A stretch of 64,000 bases of DNA from Iamia sp038233075 (GTDB lineage Bacteria > Actinomycetota > Acidimicrobiia > Acidimicrobiales > Iamiaceae): positions 107,748 through 171,747 of the forward strand of contig JBBSMQ010000003.1 in the NCBI GenBank assembly GCA_038233075.1. Reading direction: 5' to 3'. Positions 1 to 9,188 of this stretch are shown piece after piece. Position numbers and translations under genes: made by a program. Position 1 is the first letter of the stretch. Every line of letters begins with the position of its first letter. The notes under the pieces are model-generated. The model was given only the letters and a program-made list of their open reading frames with translations, ran no database searches and had not been told where the DNA came from.

Positions 1-153
1 CTGGGGGCTCCTGGGGATCGAGCAGCGAGGGGGCGCGGGCAACGGGGATCGTCCTGCGCCCGACGGTCCATTCTGCCACCCGGACCGACGCGATCCTCAG
101 CCGGCCCCAACACGCGACCAGTGATCGGGAGGGGCTGAGGCGCCAGGCGCCGG

Positions 154-159
154 TAACGT
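154..159 (+). promoter_or_regulatory. -10 element TAACGT, leaderless promoter
   Basis: TAACGT lies 6 nt before the ATG at 166. Transcription would then begin at or next to the start codon. No Shine-Dalgarno sequence is visible, so a leaderless message is inferred. Confidence 0.5.
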
Positions 160-165
160 CGCCCG

Positions 166-2301
166 ATGCCCGACCGGCCCCTGTCGCCCGCCCCGGCGCC
201 GCCGTCGGCCCGGGCCGAGGATCGGGTCGAGGTGCTCGGTGGTCACCGAGTGGCCGATCCCCACCGCTGGTTGGAGGACGGCGAGGACCCGGCGGTCCGA
301 CGCTGGGACGAGGCCCAGACGGCACGCACCCGGGCCGTGCTCGACGCCCTCCCCCACCGCGCCCGGCTCCACGACCGGCTGCGCTCGCTGCTCGATGTCC
401 CCGTCGTGGTCGGTGCCGCGCTGGGCGGTGACCTCGCCTTCACCCGCGAGCGAGGAGGTGGCCGCGACCAGGTGGTGCTGATCGCAAGGCCGGCCACGGG
501 CCAGGGGGCCGAGGAGGGGAGGGTGCTGGTCGATCCCGTCGCCCTGGTCAGCGACCCGACCGCGGCCCTCGACTGGTTCCACCCCTCTCCGGACGGGGCT
601 CGGGTGGCGGTGGGGATCTCGACGGCCGGTGATGAGCTCTCGACCTTGCGGATCGTCGACGTCGCCTCCGGGCACCTGCTCGACGACGAGATCACCCGGA
701 CCCGCGCCGCGTCGGTCGCCTGGCGGTCCGACGGATCCGGTTTCGCCTACACCCGCTACGCCGATCCGACCACCGTCCCCGACCGCGAAGCCGGCTACCA
801 CCGCATCGTCCTCGACCATGACCTGGGGGCCGACCCTGACGCCGACCCGGTGGTGTGGGACGCCCTCCCCGATCCGACCGCGTGGCCCGACGTACGCTGC
901 TCAGAGGACGACCGCTGGCTGCTGGTGCACGTGTCGGTGGGCTGGGGCCGCACCGACGTCCACCTCTGCGACCGCAGCGACGGCACCTGGCGCACGGTGA
1001 TCGAGGGCGTCGAGGCGCTGACCGACCTCCAGGTCGTGGGCGACCGGCTGGTGGGCACCACCACCCTCGACGCGCCGACCGGCCGGGTCGTCTCCTCACC
1101 GCTCGACGACCCCGGGCCCGACGCTTGGACGGACCTGGTCGCGGCGTCGGAGGCCGTCCTCGTGGCGGTCGTCGCCACCTCCGACTCGCTGCTCGTCGCC
1201 TCGACCGACCAGGCCATCAGCCGCTTGGTCTGGCTACCCCGGCCCGACCGCACCGAGCCCGGCGACAGGGCCGGGTGGCCGGGGCCGGTGGATCTGCCCA
1301 CCGAGGGCACGGTCTTCGCGCTGCGGGGAAGCACCCAGCGCGACCAGGCCTTCGTCGGGTTCACGTCCTTCGCCCTGCCCCCGACCCTGTTCCGCTGGGA
1401 CCGAGCGGGGCTGACCCGGTGGGGGCCCTCACCACCGGCCGGCTCGCTCGACCCCGACGTCTTCGTGGTCGAACGGCACCGGTATCCGTCCACCGACGGC
1501 ACCGACATCACCCTTTTCAGCCTGCGCCGGGCCGACGTCGAACCCGGCCCCCACACGCCCACGATCCTCACCGGCTACGGGGGCTTCGGCCTGACCATGA
1601 GCCCCTCCTACTCGGCCGACGCCGCCGTCCACGCCGAGGCCGGCGGGGTGTGGTCCGTGGCCTGCATCAGGGGTGGATCCGAGGAGGGCGAGGAGTGGCA
1701 CCGGGCCGGGCAGGGGGCGCGCAAACCGCAGGTGTTCGCCGACTTCGAGGCCGCCGCCGACTGGCTGGTGGCCGAGGGTCGCACCAGCCCGGCCCACCTC
1801 GCCTTCCGGGGCGGGAGCAACGGTGGTCTGCTGGTGACCGCCGCCCTCACCCGCCGTCCGGACCTGGCGGCAGCGGTGCACGCGGCCGTGCCCCTCTGCG
1901 ACATGGTCCGGTACCCGCGCTTCCGCATCGCCCGGCTGTGGGTGCCGGAGTACGGCGACCCCGATCGGCCCGAGGATCTGGCCTGGCTGCTCTCGTACTC
2001 GCCCTACCACCACGTCGTCGACGGCATGCGCTACCCCGCGGTGCTGATCACGACCGGCGCCGAGGACTCCCGGGTCGATCCTCTGCACGCCCGCAAGATG
2101 GCGGCCCGGTTGCAGGCCGCGGCCGCCGAGGTGGCCGACGCGGCGCCGGTGCTGCTGCGGGTGGAGCGGGAGGCAGGTCACGGTCAGGGTAAGCCCAGCT
2201 CCCGACGGGCCGACGAGGGCGCCGACGTCCTGGCCTTCCTCCATGCCGCCACCGGGTTGTCCTCACCGTCGACCGCCCGCCCGAACCGCTCGCCGGACTG
2301 A
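166..2301 (+). CDS. Prolyl oligopeptidase (peptidase family S9A)
   Basis: A 711-residue cytoplasmic-type serine peptidase that would cleave short peptides after proline. No signal peptide is visible. The N-terminal ~400 residues have the acidic, Trp-rich character of the seven-bladed propeller lid. The C-terminal alpha/beta-hydrolase domain carries the nucleophile in GGSNGG (Ser551), the acid in GAEDSRVDP (Asp634) and the base in EAGHGQGK (His672). Length matches the family (about 680-720). The ATG at 166 is favoured because TAACGT stands 6 nt upstream. The gene stands alone; the kinase gene downstream is convergent. Confidence 0.93.
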   Translation: MPDRPLSPAPAPPSARAEDRVEVLGGHRVADPHRWLEDGEDPAVRRWDEAQTARTRAVLDALPHRARLHDRLRSLLDVPVVVGAALGGDLAFTRERGGGRDQVVLIARPATGQGAEEGRVLVDPVALVSDPTAALDWFHPSPDGARVAVGISTAGDELSTLRIVDVASGHLLDDEITRTRAASVAWRSDGSGFAYTRYADPTTVPDREAGYHRIVLDHDLGADPDADPVVWDALPDPTAWPDVRCSEDDRWLLVHVSVGWGRTDVHLCDRSDGTWRTVIEGVEALTDLQVVGDRLVGTTTLDAPTGRVVSSPLDDPGPDAWTDLVAASEAVLVAVVATSDSLLVASTDQAISRLVWLPRPDRTEPGDRAGWPGPVDLPTEGTVFALRGSTQRDQAFVGFTSFALPPTLFRWDRAGLTRWGPSPPAGSLDPDVFVVERHRYPSTDGTDITLFSLRRADVEPGPHTPTILTGYGGFGLTMSPSYSADAAVHAEAGGVWSVACIRGGSEEGEEWHRAGQGARKPQVFADFEAAADWLVAEGRTSPAHLAFRGGSNGGLLVTAALTRRPDLAAAVHAAVPLCDMVRYPRFRIARLWVPEYGDPDRPEDLAWLLSYSPYHHVVDGMRYPAVLITTGAEDSRVDPLHARKMAARLQAAAAEVADAAPVLLRVEREAGHGQGKPSSRRADEGADVLAFLHAATGLSSPSTARPNRSPD

Positions 2302-2440
2302 TCGACAGCGCCGATGCCCGACCCCGGCACAGTCGCCCACGACCGGACAGATGACCCCCGCAACCGAGCTGGTCGACATCCTCGGCCCCCCGCTCCGACG
2401 CGCCACGGCAAACGTCGCCCACGACCGGATGGGGGCGGGG

Positions 2441-4504
2441 TCAGCCGCTGAGGGGCCAGGCCTCAGGCTGGAACCACAGCCCGGCCGCAGCCAGACCCAG
2501 GCCCACGACCAGCAACACCCCCGCAGGCACGGTCAGGCGACCGTGGGGCAGGAGTCGGCGGGCCAGGGCGTCGAGGGCGAGGTGACTGCGGAAGCGCGGC
2601 CCGCCCCGCCCGGCCGACAGGCACAGCAGCCCCCCAGCCCCGATCCCGGTCGCGCGCAGCACCCAGGGCCCGGCGACCGCCAGCGCGTCGTAGGTCTCGC
2701 TGCCCCACCAGAGGCCGAGACCGACACCCAGCACCAGGATGGGACCCACGGCCCGCAGGGCGCCGACCACCAGGTTGCGCAGCCACCAACCCGGCATCCA
2801 CCCCGCGCTCCGGTGGGGGCGCAGGACCCGATCTCCCGCCGTGGCCAGGAGCGGCGCGACGAGCAGTCCGATCACGAGCGGGACGGTCACCGGCTGGGCG
2901 CTGGCCAGGGCGGTGGCGCCCAGGCCCAGGGGCACCGTCACCCAGGCCCGTCCGTGCGGGGAGCCGGCGGCACCGGCCTGGTGGGGCGGGGCGACGCCGA
3001 AGGGGGATCCGCCGGCGGGGCCGACCGATGCCGGGTGCCGGGCCTCATCGGGAGCCGGCACCACGTGGCTGGCGGGACGGACGGTGGGGCGTCGCCCGTG
3101 GCCGCCCCGCTCCGGCGCGGCCGGGCGAGCCGGGGCGGGGACGGTGGTGGCGGACCCGGCGGCGCGATCAGTGACGCGGTCGACAGCCCGGGGGGCGAGG
3201 CGGTCGTCAGGGGGCCTCCAGCCGGGATCGTCGCCCTGATCGGTGACCCCGTGGGCGACCTGGTGGGTGGGACCCTCGGGTCCGGCGCCATCACCGACAC
3301 CGATGTCGGGCGCACCCGGCCCGCCATCGCCGACGGCCCTGGTTGCCCCATCGAGGCCGGCACCGTCGGGCCCCCCGCGGTCGGCCCCTGCCCGCTGGGG
3401 GCCGTCGGGCCCGACTCCGGCGCGTTCGTCGGCCCGGGCCGGCAACCCGGTGGTCGGCCACGGCGACACGGCGGGGGGCTCGGCGGGGCGCTCCGCGGGG
3501 GCCGGATCTCCAATGGCCTGCGGTCCCGGTGCGGCTCCGCGTGGCCGGTCGGGATCAGGCGGGTCGTGGAGATCGAGGTCGTCGGTGGCGACGCCGAGGC
3601 GGTCGAGCAGATCCCGCACCGTCGGAGGTCGATCATCGGCATCCAGGGCCAGCGCCGCGCCCACCGCCTCGCTCACCCGTCGCGACACAGTGGGGTTGAC
3701 CCGCCACAGAGGCGAGGGCGCGCGCCCCTGGGCCCGTGCCGCCGCATCGGGGGGGACCTGACCCGACAGGAGGCGGTGGAGCGTGGCCCCGAGGGCGTAC
3801 ACGTCGGCTCGGGCCGACAACCGGCCGGCACCGGCGTACTGCTCGGGCGGGGCGTAGCCGGGGGTGACGATGCGGGTCATGGCCGTGGTCCGGTCGTCCG
3901 CGAAGGGGCGGGCCAGACCGAAGTCGATGAGCACCATGCGGCCGTCGCGGGTGCGCATCAGGTTGGCCGGGCTGACGTCCCGATGCAGGACCCCGGCGCG
4001 GTGGACCACCGAAAGGGCCGCCGCCACCGGGCCGGCGACGTCGAGGGCCTCGGCCTCGGAGAACGGACCCCGGCGACTGCGCAGCTCCTGGGCCAGGGTC
4101 CGCCCGTCCAGTCGCTCCAGCACCAGGTAGGCGGTGCCGTGCTCCTCGAACACGGCGAAGATGCGCACGATGGACGGGTGCCCGAAGCGGGCCAGGGTGG
4201 TGGCCTCCCGGAGGAACCGCTGCCGAGCTCGGGCGAAGCCCTCGGCCGCGGCGCCGGACACGACCACCGAGGTCCCCTCCCGTCGGGCCCGCTCGGGGAA
4301 CAGCTCCTTGATGGCCACCGGGCGCTCCAGGCGCAGGTCCTCGGCCCGGTAGGTGATGCCGAACCCGCCCCGCCCGAGGGGCGGCCCCAGGCGGTAGCGA
4401 CCGCCATCGAGCAGTGACCCGGGGGCGAGGACGTCGAGATCCAGCGGAGGGGCGTCACCCACCCACCCCTCCCCGTGCACGCGATCGGGAGAGAGGGCGG
4501 CCAC
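2441..4504 (-). CDS. Serine/threonine protein kinase with membrane C-terminus
   Basis: A 687-residue Hanks-type (PknB-like) kinase. The kinase domain covers roughly residues 37-310: glycine loop GRGGFG (44-49), Lys66 in VAIKE, catalytic HRD (174-176) with Asn181, and DFG (194-196), so it should be active. Residues ~320-510 are a Pro/Ala/Gly-rich low-complexity linker. The last ~150 residues hold three or four hydrophobic segments that probably anchor it in the membrane, with the kinase at the N-terminal, presumably cytoplasmic, side. There are no PASTA repeats, so the signal sensed is unknown. The start is GTG, 6 nt after TAGCCT. Confidence 0.9.
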   Translation of the reverse strand: MAALSPDRVHGEGWVGDAPPLDLDVLAPGSLLDGGRYRLGPPLGRGGFGITYRAEDLRLERPVAIKELFPERARREGTSVVVSGAAAEGFARARQRFLREATTLARFGHPSIVRIFAVFEEHGTAYLVLERLDGRTLAQELRSRRGPFSEAEALDVAGPVAAALSVVHRAGVLHRDVSPANLMRTRDGRMVLIDFGLARPFADDRTTAMTRIVTPGYAPPEQYAGAGRLSARADVYALGATLHRLLSGQVPPDAAARAQGRAPSPLWRVNPTVSRRVSEAVGAALALDADDRPPTVRDLLDRLGVATDDLDLHDPPDPDRPRGAAPGPQAIGDPAPAERPAEPPAVSPWPTTGLPARADERAGVGPDGPQRAGADRGGPDGAGLDGATRAVGDGGPGAPDIGVGDGAGPEGPTHQVAHGVTDQGDDPGWRPPDDRLAPRAVDRVTDRAAGSATTVPAPARPAAPERGGHGRRPTVRPASHVVPAPDEARHPASVGPAGGSPFGVAPPHQAGAAGSPHGRAWVTVPLGLGATALASAQPVTVPLVIGLLVAPLLATAGDRVLRPHRSAGWMPGWWLRNLVVGALRAVGPILVLGVGLGLWWGSETYDALAVAGPWVLRATGIGAGGLLCLSAGRGGPRFRSHLALDALARRLLPHGRLTVPAGVLLVVGLGLAAAGLWFQPEAWPLSG

Positions 4505-4510
4505 CCTCCG

Positions 4511-4516
4511 AGGCTA
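4511..4516 (-). promoter_or_regulatory. -10 element TAGCCT, leaderless promoter of the kinase
   Basis: Read on the minus strand, TAGCCT is separated from the kinase GTG (4504) by 6 nt. This is the same spacing as at several other genes here. Confidence 0.45.
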
Positions 4517-4610
4517 CGTCGTCGGCCCGGCGCCGAGCAGGGCCCTCCGGGGGGCGCCCTCCCCGTTCCGCCCCGAGATCACCCGAGCGCGGCGACCTCC
4601 GGGACGCGCG

Positions 4611-5168
4611 TCAGGGCGGGGGTCGGCGGGGCCGGTCGTCGTCGACGCCAGGACCGGACTCGTCGCCGCGGCGGTCGCCACCAGACCCGTGTCCCGGGCC
4701 CATCGGGTCGGGGCATCGATCGTCGGGCTCGTCGTCGGATGCCACCGCCGCGTCCAGGATCTCCTCCAGCTCCATGGGCGTGAAGGCCAGGTCGAGTGCC
4801 GACCAGATGGTCCGGGCGAAGGGGTAGAAGGCGATGGGCACGGCGACCGCGGCCACCCCACCCACCGCCAGGGGCACGGCCAGTGGGGCGTCGGGGTGCC
4901 CGCTCAGCCACACTGCGAAGGCCATGACCACCACGAACAGCACCGTGAGCACGACGGCCAGGTTCACCAGGTAGACACCGGTGAAGTAGCCGGGCTCGCG
5001 CGCGAACAGCAGCCCGCAGCGGGGACACCGGTCGCGTATGGACCAGAAGGTGCGGAACAGCCTCCCCCCGCCGCAGCGGGGACAGCGCCGGCGAGCTCCG
5101 CGCCGCAGCATGACCGCCCAATCCGGAGACGGGGCGTCGGCGTCGGCCGGGGACAGCTCGGAGGACAC
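4611..5168 (-). CDS. DUF983 family membrane protein
   Basis: 185 residues. The N-terminus has two Cys pairs (CPRCGGGRLF and CPRCGLLF) typical of DUF983, followed by two long hydrophobic segments (about residues 65-90 and 97-120). The tail is acidic and Asp-rich. The family is a small integral membrane protein of unproven function, often near cytochrome oxidase genes in other bacteria; no such genes are adjacent here. Start is GTG. It follows the ABC permease gene by 19 bp and may be co-transcribed with the exporter. Confidence 0.8.
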   Translation of the reverse strand: MSSELSPADADAPSPDWAVMLRRGARRRCPRCGGGRLFRTFWSIRDRCPRCGLLFAREPGYFTGVYLVNLAVVLTVLFVVVMAFAVWLSGHPDAPLAVPLAVGGVAAVAVPIAFYPFARTIWSALDLAFTPMELEEILDAAVASDDEPDDRCPDPMGPGHGSGGDRRGDESGPGVDDDRPRRPPP

Positions 5169-5187
5169 AGTGCCGACCCGGGTGGGC

Positions 5188-6084
5188 CTACTCCACGGTC
5201 TTGAACTGGCGGACGGCCACCCGGAGGAACACCACCCCGAGCACGGCCACCAGTCCCAGCTGCAGCAGGATCGGCACCTCCCAGCCCCACCAGGTGAGGG
5301 GCGGGTTGAGGGCGTCGAGGGCCGCCGGTGAGGCGTCGACCCGGCTGAACGCCGCGGTCCGCACCGGGTTCACCGCGTAGGTCACCGGGTTGATCTTCAC
5401 GAGGAACGTCAGCCACGAGGGAAGGTCGGTCACCGGGTAGAGCGCACCGGACAGGAACGACAGGGGCAGCACCACCATCTGCATGATCCCCATCACGGTC
5501 TGGATCTGCTGGATGCGGGCGACCACCACCAGACCCAGCGAGGTGAGGGTGAACGAGAGCAGGAACACCTCCCCCAGGATGATCAGCGCCAGTACCGGGG
5601 TCATCGACACCCCCACGACCGGGGCCAACAACAGGATGACGACGCTCTGCAAGGTCGCCACCAGGGCCCCGCCGAGGGCCTTGCCGAGGATGATGGAGCT
5701 GCGCCGCACCGGGGCGACCAACATCTCCCGGAGGAACCCGAACTCCCGGTCCCAGACGATCGACACCGCCGCGAACACCGCGGTGAACATGGTCGAGGTG
5801 GCCATGATCCCGGGGTACATGAAGGTCTGGAGGTCGACGTCGCCGGTGGAGCGGTCGGTCAGCGATGAGAGGCCGGTGCCCAGCACGAACAGGAACAGCA
5901 CCGGCTGCACCAGGGCGGAGAGGAAGCGGAGCCGGTCCTGAGCGAAGCGGATGAGCTCGCGGTGCATGACGACCTTGACCGCCTGGAGGTCTCGTCGCAG
6001 CCCGGCGTGGGCGACCAGGACCGGCACCACCGGTCGGTCGGCGGCCTCGGGGGCCTCCGAGGGGGGCGGGGTGGTGGTGGTCAT
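5188..6084 (-). CDS. ABC-2 type exporter permease
   Basis: 298 residues with about six membrane segments in the ABC-2/DrrB arrangement, and an amphipathic N-terminal stretch (AVKVVMHRELIRFAQDRLRF) before the first segment. It would form the membrane channel for the ATPase encoded 4 bp upstream, exporting a drug, lipid or polyketide-like substrate that cannot be named from sequence. ATG start. The gene pair is probably one transcript from the promoter before the ATPase gene. Confidence 0.88.
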   Translation of the reverse strand: MTTTTPPPSEAPEAADRPVVPVLVAHAGLRRDLQAVKVVMHRELIRFAQDRLRFLSALVQPVLFLFVLGTGLSSLTDRSTGDVDLQTFMYPGIMATSTMFTAVFAAVSIVWDREFGFLREMLVAPVRRSSIILGKALGGALVATLQSVVILLLAPVVGVSMTPVLALIILGEVFLLSFTLTSLGLVVVARIQQIQTVMGIMQMVVLPLSFLSGALYPVTDLPSWLTFLVKINPVTYAVNPVRTAAFSRVDASPAALDALNPPLTWWGWEVPILLQLGLVAVLGVVFLRVAVRQFKTVE

Positions 6085-6088
6085 GGGC

Positions 6089-7084
6089 TCACCGTCGGCT
6101 CTGGGCGAAGGGGTTGACCATCCCGGGACCGGTCTCGGCGTCGCGGATGGTCCGCCCCGTGTAGGACAGGAACACGTCGTCGAGGGTGGGCCGACTCACA
6201 CTGATGGAGGTGACCGCCAGGCCCAGCCCGGTGACGAGGGTCGGGACGAAGGCCTCGCCGTCGGCGACGTTGACGGTGAGACCCTCAGGATCGGCGGTCG
6301 GCTCCAGCCCGAACCGGTCGCGCAGCAGGCCGGCGGCGGCCAGGTCGTCGGCGGTGCGGAGCCGGATGGTGTCGGTGCCGATGGAGGCCTTTAGCCCGAC
6401 CGGGGTGTCGAGAGCGATGACCCGGCCGGCGTCCATGATGGCGATGCGGTCGCAGTTCTCGGCCTCGTCCATGTAGTGGGTGGTGAGGAAGATGGTGATG
6501 TTCTCGCTCTGGCGCAGCTCGTCGATGTAGCCCCAGATCGAGAGCCGGGTCTGCGGGTCCAGCCCGACGGTGGGCTCGTCGAGGAAGAGCACGCGCGGTG
6601 AGTGCAGCAGCCCGCGCGCGATCTCCAGGCGGCGCTTCATGCCGCCGGAGAAGTTCTGCACCTTGGACGACCGCCTCTCCCACAGGCCCACCATCTCCAG
6701 CACCTTGCGGAGCCGAGCGTCGAGGACGTCCTTGGGCACGCCGTAGAGCTCGGCATGGAAGCGGAGGTTGCGCTCGGCGGTGAGGTACTGGTCGAGGGTG
6801 GTGTCCTGGAACACCAGGCCGATGTGGCGGCGGACCTCGTCGCGCTCGGTCACCACGTCGTGGCCGGCCACCCGGGCGGCGCCCTCGGTGGGCCGGGCCA
6901 AGGTGCAGAGGATGCTGATGGTGGTGGACTTGCCGGCACCGTTGGGCCCCAGGAAGCCGAACGTCTCCCCGGGGGTGATGTCGAGGTCGATGCCGTCCAC
7001 CGCGGTGAGGTCGCCGTAGCGCTTGACGAGCCCGCGCACGTGGACCGCGGGCTCGACACCGCCGATCCCGTGCGTTGTCTGCAT
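6089..7084 (-). CDS. ABC exporter ATP-binding protein (DrrA-like)
   Basis: 331 residues. Walker A is GPNGAGKST, the signature is FSGGMKRRLE and Walker B is LFLDEPTVGLD; the switch histidine is in TTHYMDEAE. The ~100-residue C-terminal domain after the nucleotide-binding domain is that of the DrrA/CcmA drug-export group. It powers the permease encoded 4 bp downstream. A TAGGGT hexamer lies at 7118-7123 on the minus strand, about 33 nt before the ATG, which would leave a short leader. Confidence 0.92.
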   Translation of the reverse strand: MQTTHGIGGVEPAVHVRGLVKRYGDLTAVDGIDLDITPGETFGFLGPNGAGKSTTISILCTLARPTEGAARVAGHDVVTERDEVRRHIGLVFQDTTLDQYLTAERNLRFHAELYGVPKDVLDARLRKVLEMVGLWERRSSKVQNFSGGMKRRLEIARGLLHSPRVLFLDEPTVGLDPQTRLSIWGYIDELRQSENITIFLTTHYMDEAENCDRIAIMDAGRVIALDTPVGLKASIGTDTIRLRTADDLAAAGLLRDRFGLEPTADPEGLTVNVADGEAFVPTLVTGLGLAVTSISVSRPTLDDVFLSYTGRTIRDAETGPGMVNPFAQSRR

Positions 7085-7161
7085 GACGGCTTCCCGTGAC
7101 GTGGCCCTGGCGACCAGACCCTACCGTCGGTCCCCGCCGCGCTCACCCCTCGGATCGGTGT

Positions 7162-7197
7162 CGCCGGGGCGGCCGGCGCTCGTCGGCCGCCCCGGCG
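7162..7197. terminator. GC-rich hairpin, probable terminator
   Basis: A perfect 13-bp stem (CGCCGGGGCGGCC paired with its complement) with a 10-nt loop. It sits 8 bp beyond the stop of the GH43-like gene and before the ABC operon promoter. No T-run follows, as is usual in high-GC actinobacteria. Confidence 0.7.
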
Positions 7198-7204
7198 AGG
7201 GGCG

Positions 7205-8347
7205 CTAACGGATGGTGACGGACTGGTTGGCGGGGTTGGACCCGCTCACCACGATGGTGCCCCAGGAGACCTGGCGGCTGTAGGCACCGCCGGCGCCGGA
7301 CTGGCCCTCACGGCCGGCCTGCCAGGACGCGGTGGCGACCCGCATGGTGCCGCCCGAGTCGCGGAAGGCCGTGAGGCCCCCCACCCCGGTGCGCCCGTTG
7401 CCGGATCCCAGCATCGGGGCACGGGAGTCGAGCGCGCACGGTCCGGTGGGCGTGACGCAGCGGGCGAACCCGGTGACGTAGTTGGATCGCCACCACTGTC
7501 CCGCCGAGTAGAAGAGCAGGTAGCTGCGACTGGCCGGGTCGTAGATCATCGACGGGTTCTCGAGGAACGCAGCACGGCCATCGAAGGAGCTGTTCACCGT
7601 CCCGTCGTGCCAGGGGAAGGACTGGCGGGCGAGGATGGTCGGGGACGCGTTCGGGCCGCCAATGACCCGCCCGATGCTGTCGAGGCGAACGACGCCGATG
7701 TTGCCCGTCGTCCGCCCCAGCGCCACGAGCAGGTAGAGCCGCCCGTCCTGGCCGCGCATCACCTCGGGGTCCAGGGCGCTGCGGCCCCAGAGGTTCGACC
7801 GCGATTGACCCCCGACCGCGCCCTCGGCCCGCAGGCCGCAGTAGACCGGGCTGGCCGAGGGCAGGTAGGGGCCGGCGGGGTTGGCGGACTTGGCCCAGCC
7901 GATGCACTTGTCGTTGAGCTCGTCGTAGATGGGAGAGCCCGACGTGGGCCGGCGCGCCGCCGAGAACCACATCACGTACTGCTCACCCAGCTTCTTGACC
8001 GTCGGGGCCCAGATGTGGGGCTCCGCCGGGTCGACCCAAGCCGGGGCCGACGGCATGGCATTGCGGGCATCACGGGCCCAGTGGGACTTGCTGTCGGCCA
8101 GGCTCTGGCCGAAGGTGGTGATCCGTCGGACCGGCACCCGCATGTTGTTGCTGGAGCCGAACAGGTAGGTGAGCCGGTCGGGGGTGACGAGCACTGCCGG
8201 GTCGCTGTTGTCCCACACGCGAGGCGAGGGCACCCGCAGGTTGGTGGCCGCGCGCCCCAGGGGGGGCGTACATGCGGCCAGGAGGCCGACCAGGGCGACG
8301 ACCACCCCCAGTCCGACGAAACCTCTCCGCGTCCGGGTCCTCGACAT
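7205..8347 (-). CDS. GH43-like five-bladed propeller lipoprotein
   Basis: 380 residues with a lipoprotein signal: positive N-terminus, hydrophobic core and lipobox LLAAC (Cys at about 26), so it is exported and lipid-anchored. The mature part resembles glycoside hydrolase clan F (families 43/62/117): an early Asp in WDNSDPAV, WAPTVKK, a central ALDPEVMRG Asp/Glu segment and late NPSMIYD and YLLFYSAG repeats. Substrate (an arabinan- or xylan-type glycan) is unknown. Start ATG is preceded by GGAGGGAG at good spacing. Confidence 0.72.
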   Translation of the reverse strand: MSRTRTRRGFVGLGVVVALVGLLAACTPPLGRAATNLRVPSPRVWDNSDPAVLVTPDRLTYLFGSSNNMRVPVRRITTFGQSLADSKSHWARDARNAMPSAPAWVDPAEPHIWAPTVKKLGEQYVMWFSAARRPTSGSPIYDELNDKCIGWAKSANPAGPYLPSASPVYCGLRAEGAVGGQSRSNLWGRSALDPEVMRGQDGRLYLLVALGRTTGNIGVVRLDSIGRVIGGPNASPTILARQSFPWHDGTVNSSFDGRAAFLENPSMIYDPASRSYLLFYSAGQWWRSNYVTGFARCVTPTGPCALDSRAPMLGSGNGRTGVGGLTAFRDSGGTMRVATASWQAGREGQSGAGGAYSRQVSWGTIVVSGSNPANQSVTIR

Positions 8348-8392
8348 CGTTTGCTCCCTCCGTGTCGCATGGCGCGACTGTGTGTCGGACTA

Positions 8393-8423
8393 CCTCGGCG
8401 GGCCACCCACGCCCCCGCCGAGG
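8393..8423. other. 10-bp stem-loop in divergent intergenic region
   Basis: CCTCGGCGGG and its complement flank an 11-nt loop between the divergent lipoprotein and ferredoxin genes. On the minus strand it would fall upstream of the lipoprotein start. It could be a leader structure or a fortuitous GC hairpin. Confidence 0.35.
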
Positions 8424-8505
8424 TGCCCATCGGTCACCAAGCCCGAGACCTTAGGGCGCTCGGTCGAGACGACCGCGAACCGGGTGCCGGCTCCGGGACA
8501 GCCTC

Positions 8506-8511
8506 TACGGT
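8506..8511 (+). promoter_or_regulatory. -10 element TACGGT, leaderless promoter
   Basis: TACGGT followed by 6 nt and then the GTG of the ferredoxin gene. Confidence 0.5.
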
Positions 8512-8517
8512 GGAGCC

Positions 8518-8742
8518 GTGACGAGGATCTGGGTCGACCACGACGAGTGCGTCAGCTCGGGGGCGTGCGTGCTGGAGGAACCCCAGCTCTTCGCCTACCA
8601 GGACGGCCCCGAGGCCCTGGCCGTGGCCCTGCCCGCCGCTCAGGAGCTGACCCGCCCCCGACTGGAGGAGCTGGCCGAGATGTGCCCCGTCGGCGCCATC
8701 AGGGTGATCGACGAGACCGCCGACGGCGACGGACACCAGTGA
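8518..8742 (+). CDS. Small [3Fe-4S]-type ferredoxin
   Basis: 74 residues with the single-cluster Cys pattern CVSSGAC ... MCPVGAIRV, i.e. three Cys ligands and a Cys-Pro, as in actinobacterial ferredoxins that feed electrons to cytochrome P450s or oxygenases. No P450 is adjacent. GTG start, leaderless promoter. Its TGA overlaps the GTG of the next gene, so the three genes 8518-10063 are one translationally coupled unit. Confidence 0.85.
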   Translation: MTRIWVDHDECVSSGACVLEEPQLFAYQDGPEALAVALPAAQELTRPRLEELAEMCPVGAIRVIDETADGDGHQ

Positions 8743-9188
8743 AGGCGGCGGCCGAGGTCGACCGCCCCCACCCGGCGGACCATGGCGACGGGGGGCCCGA
8801 CCGGGAAAGGGGGGTCCTGGCGGAACCGGTGCCGTCGCGATCCCTGCACCGGCGCGCCGTCGTCGTCGCGCTCGTCGTGGCGCTGTGGTTGGCCGTGCAG
8901 GTGGGCCTCCCCCTCATCCGGCTGGTGGAACGGGGTGGGGGCGAGCGCCCGCGCACCTTCGGCTGGCAGATGTTCAGCCACCAGCTCACCGAACCGGCCG
9001 AGCAGTTCTCGATCACTACCGCCGACGGCACCCAGCCGATCGACGTCACCGGCCTGCTGACCAGCCCGATGCGTCGGGAGATCCTCTACGCGCCACAGAT
9101 CGTGGCGGAGCTGTGTGCACGACCCGAGGTCCTCTCGGTCCAGGTCCGCGACGCAGAGTGGGGGACGTCGGAGGTGCCGTGTCGGTGA
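8739..9188 (+). CDS. Single-pass membrane protein preceding HTTM gene
   Basis: 149 residues from the GTG that overlaps the ferredoxin stop (GTGA). A basic stretch, one membrane segment (AVVVALVVALWLAVQVGLPL) and a ~90-residue outer domain containing RTFGWQMFSH and EILYAPQIV. Proteins of this kind are often encoded beside HTTM proteins. No catalytic motif is recognised. Its last codons overlap the GTG of the HTTM gene by 10 nt, which supports the partnership. Confidence 0.75.
   Translation: MKAAAEVDRPHPADHGDGGPDRERGVLAEPVPSRSLHRRAVVVALVVALWLAVQVGLPLIRLVERGGGERPRTFGWQMFSHQLTEPAEQFSITTADGTQPIDVTGLLTSPMRREILYAPQIVAELCARPEVLSVQVRDAEWGTSEVPCR

Noticed and set aside
2243..4417. 724-codon open frame antisense to the kinase gene
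   Set aside because: Composition is Gly/Arg/Pro/His noise with no domain; long antisense frames are expected when third positions are nearly all G or C.
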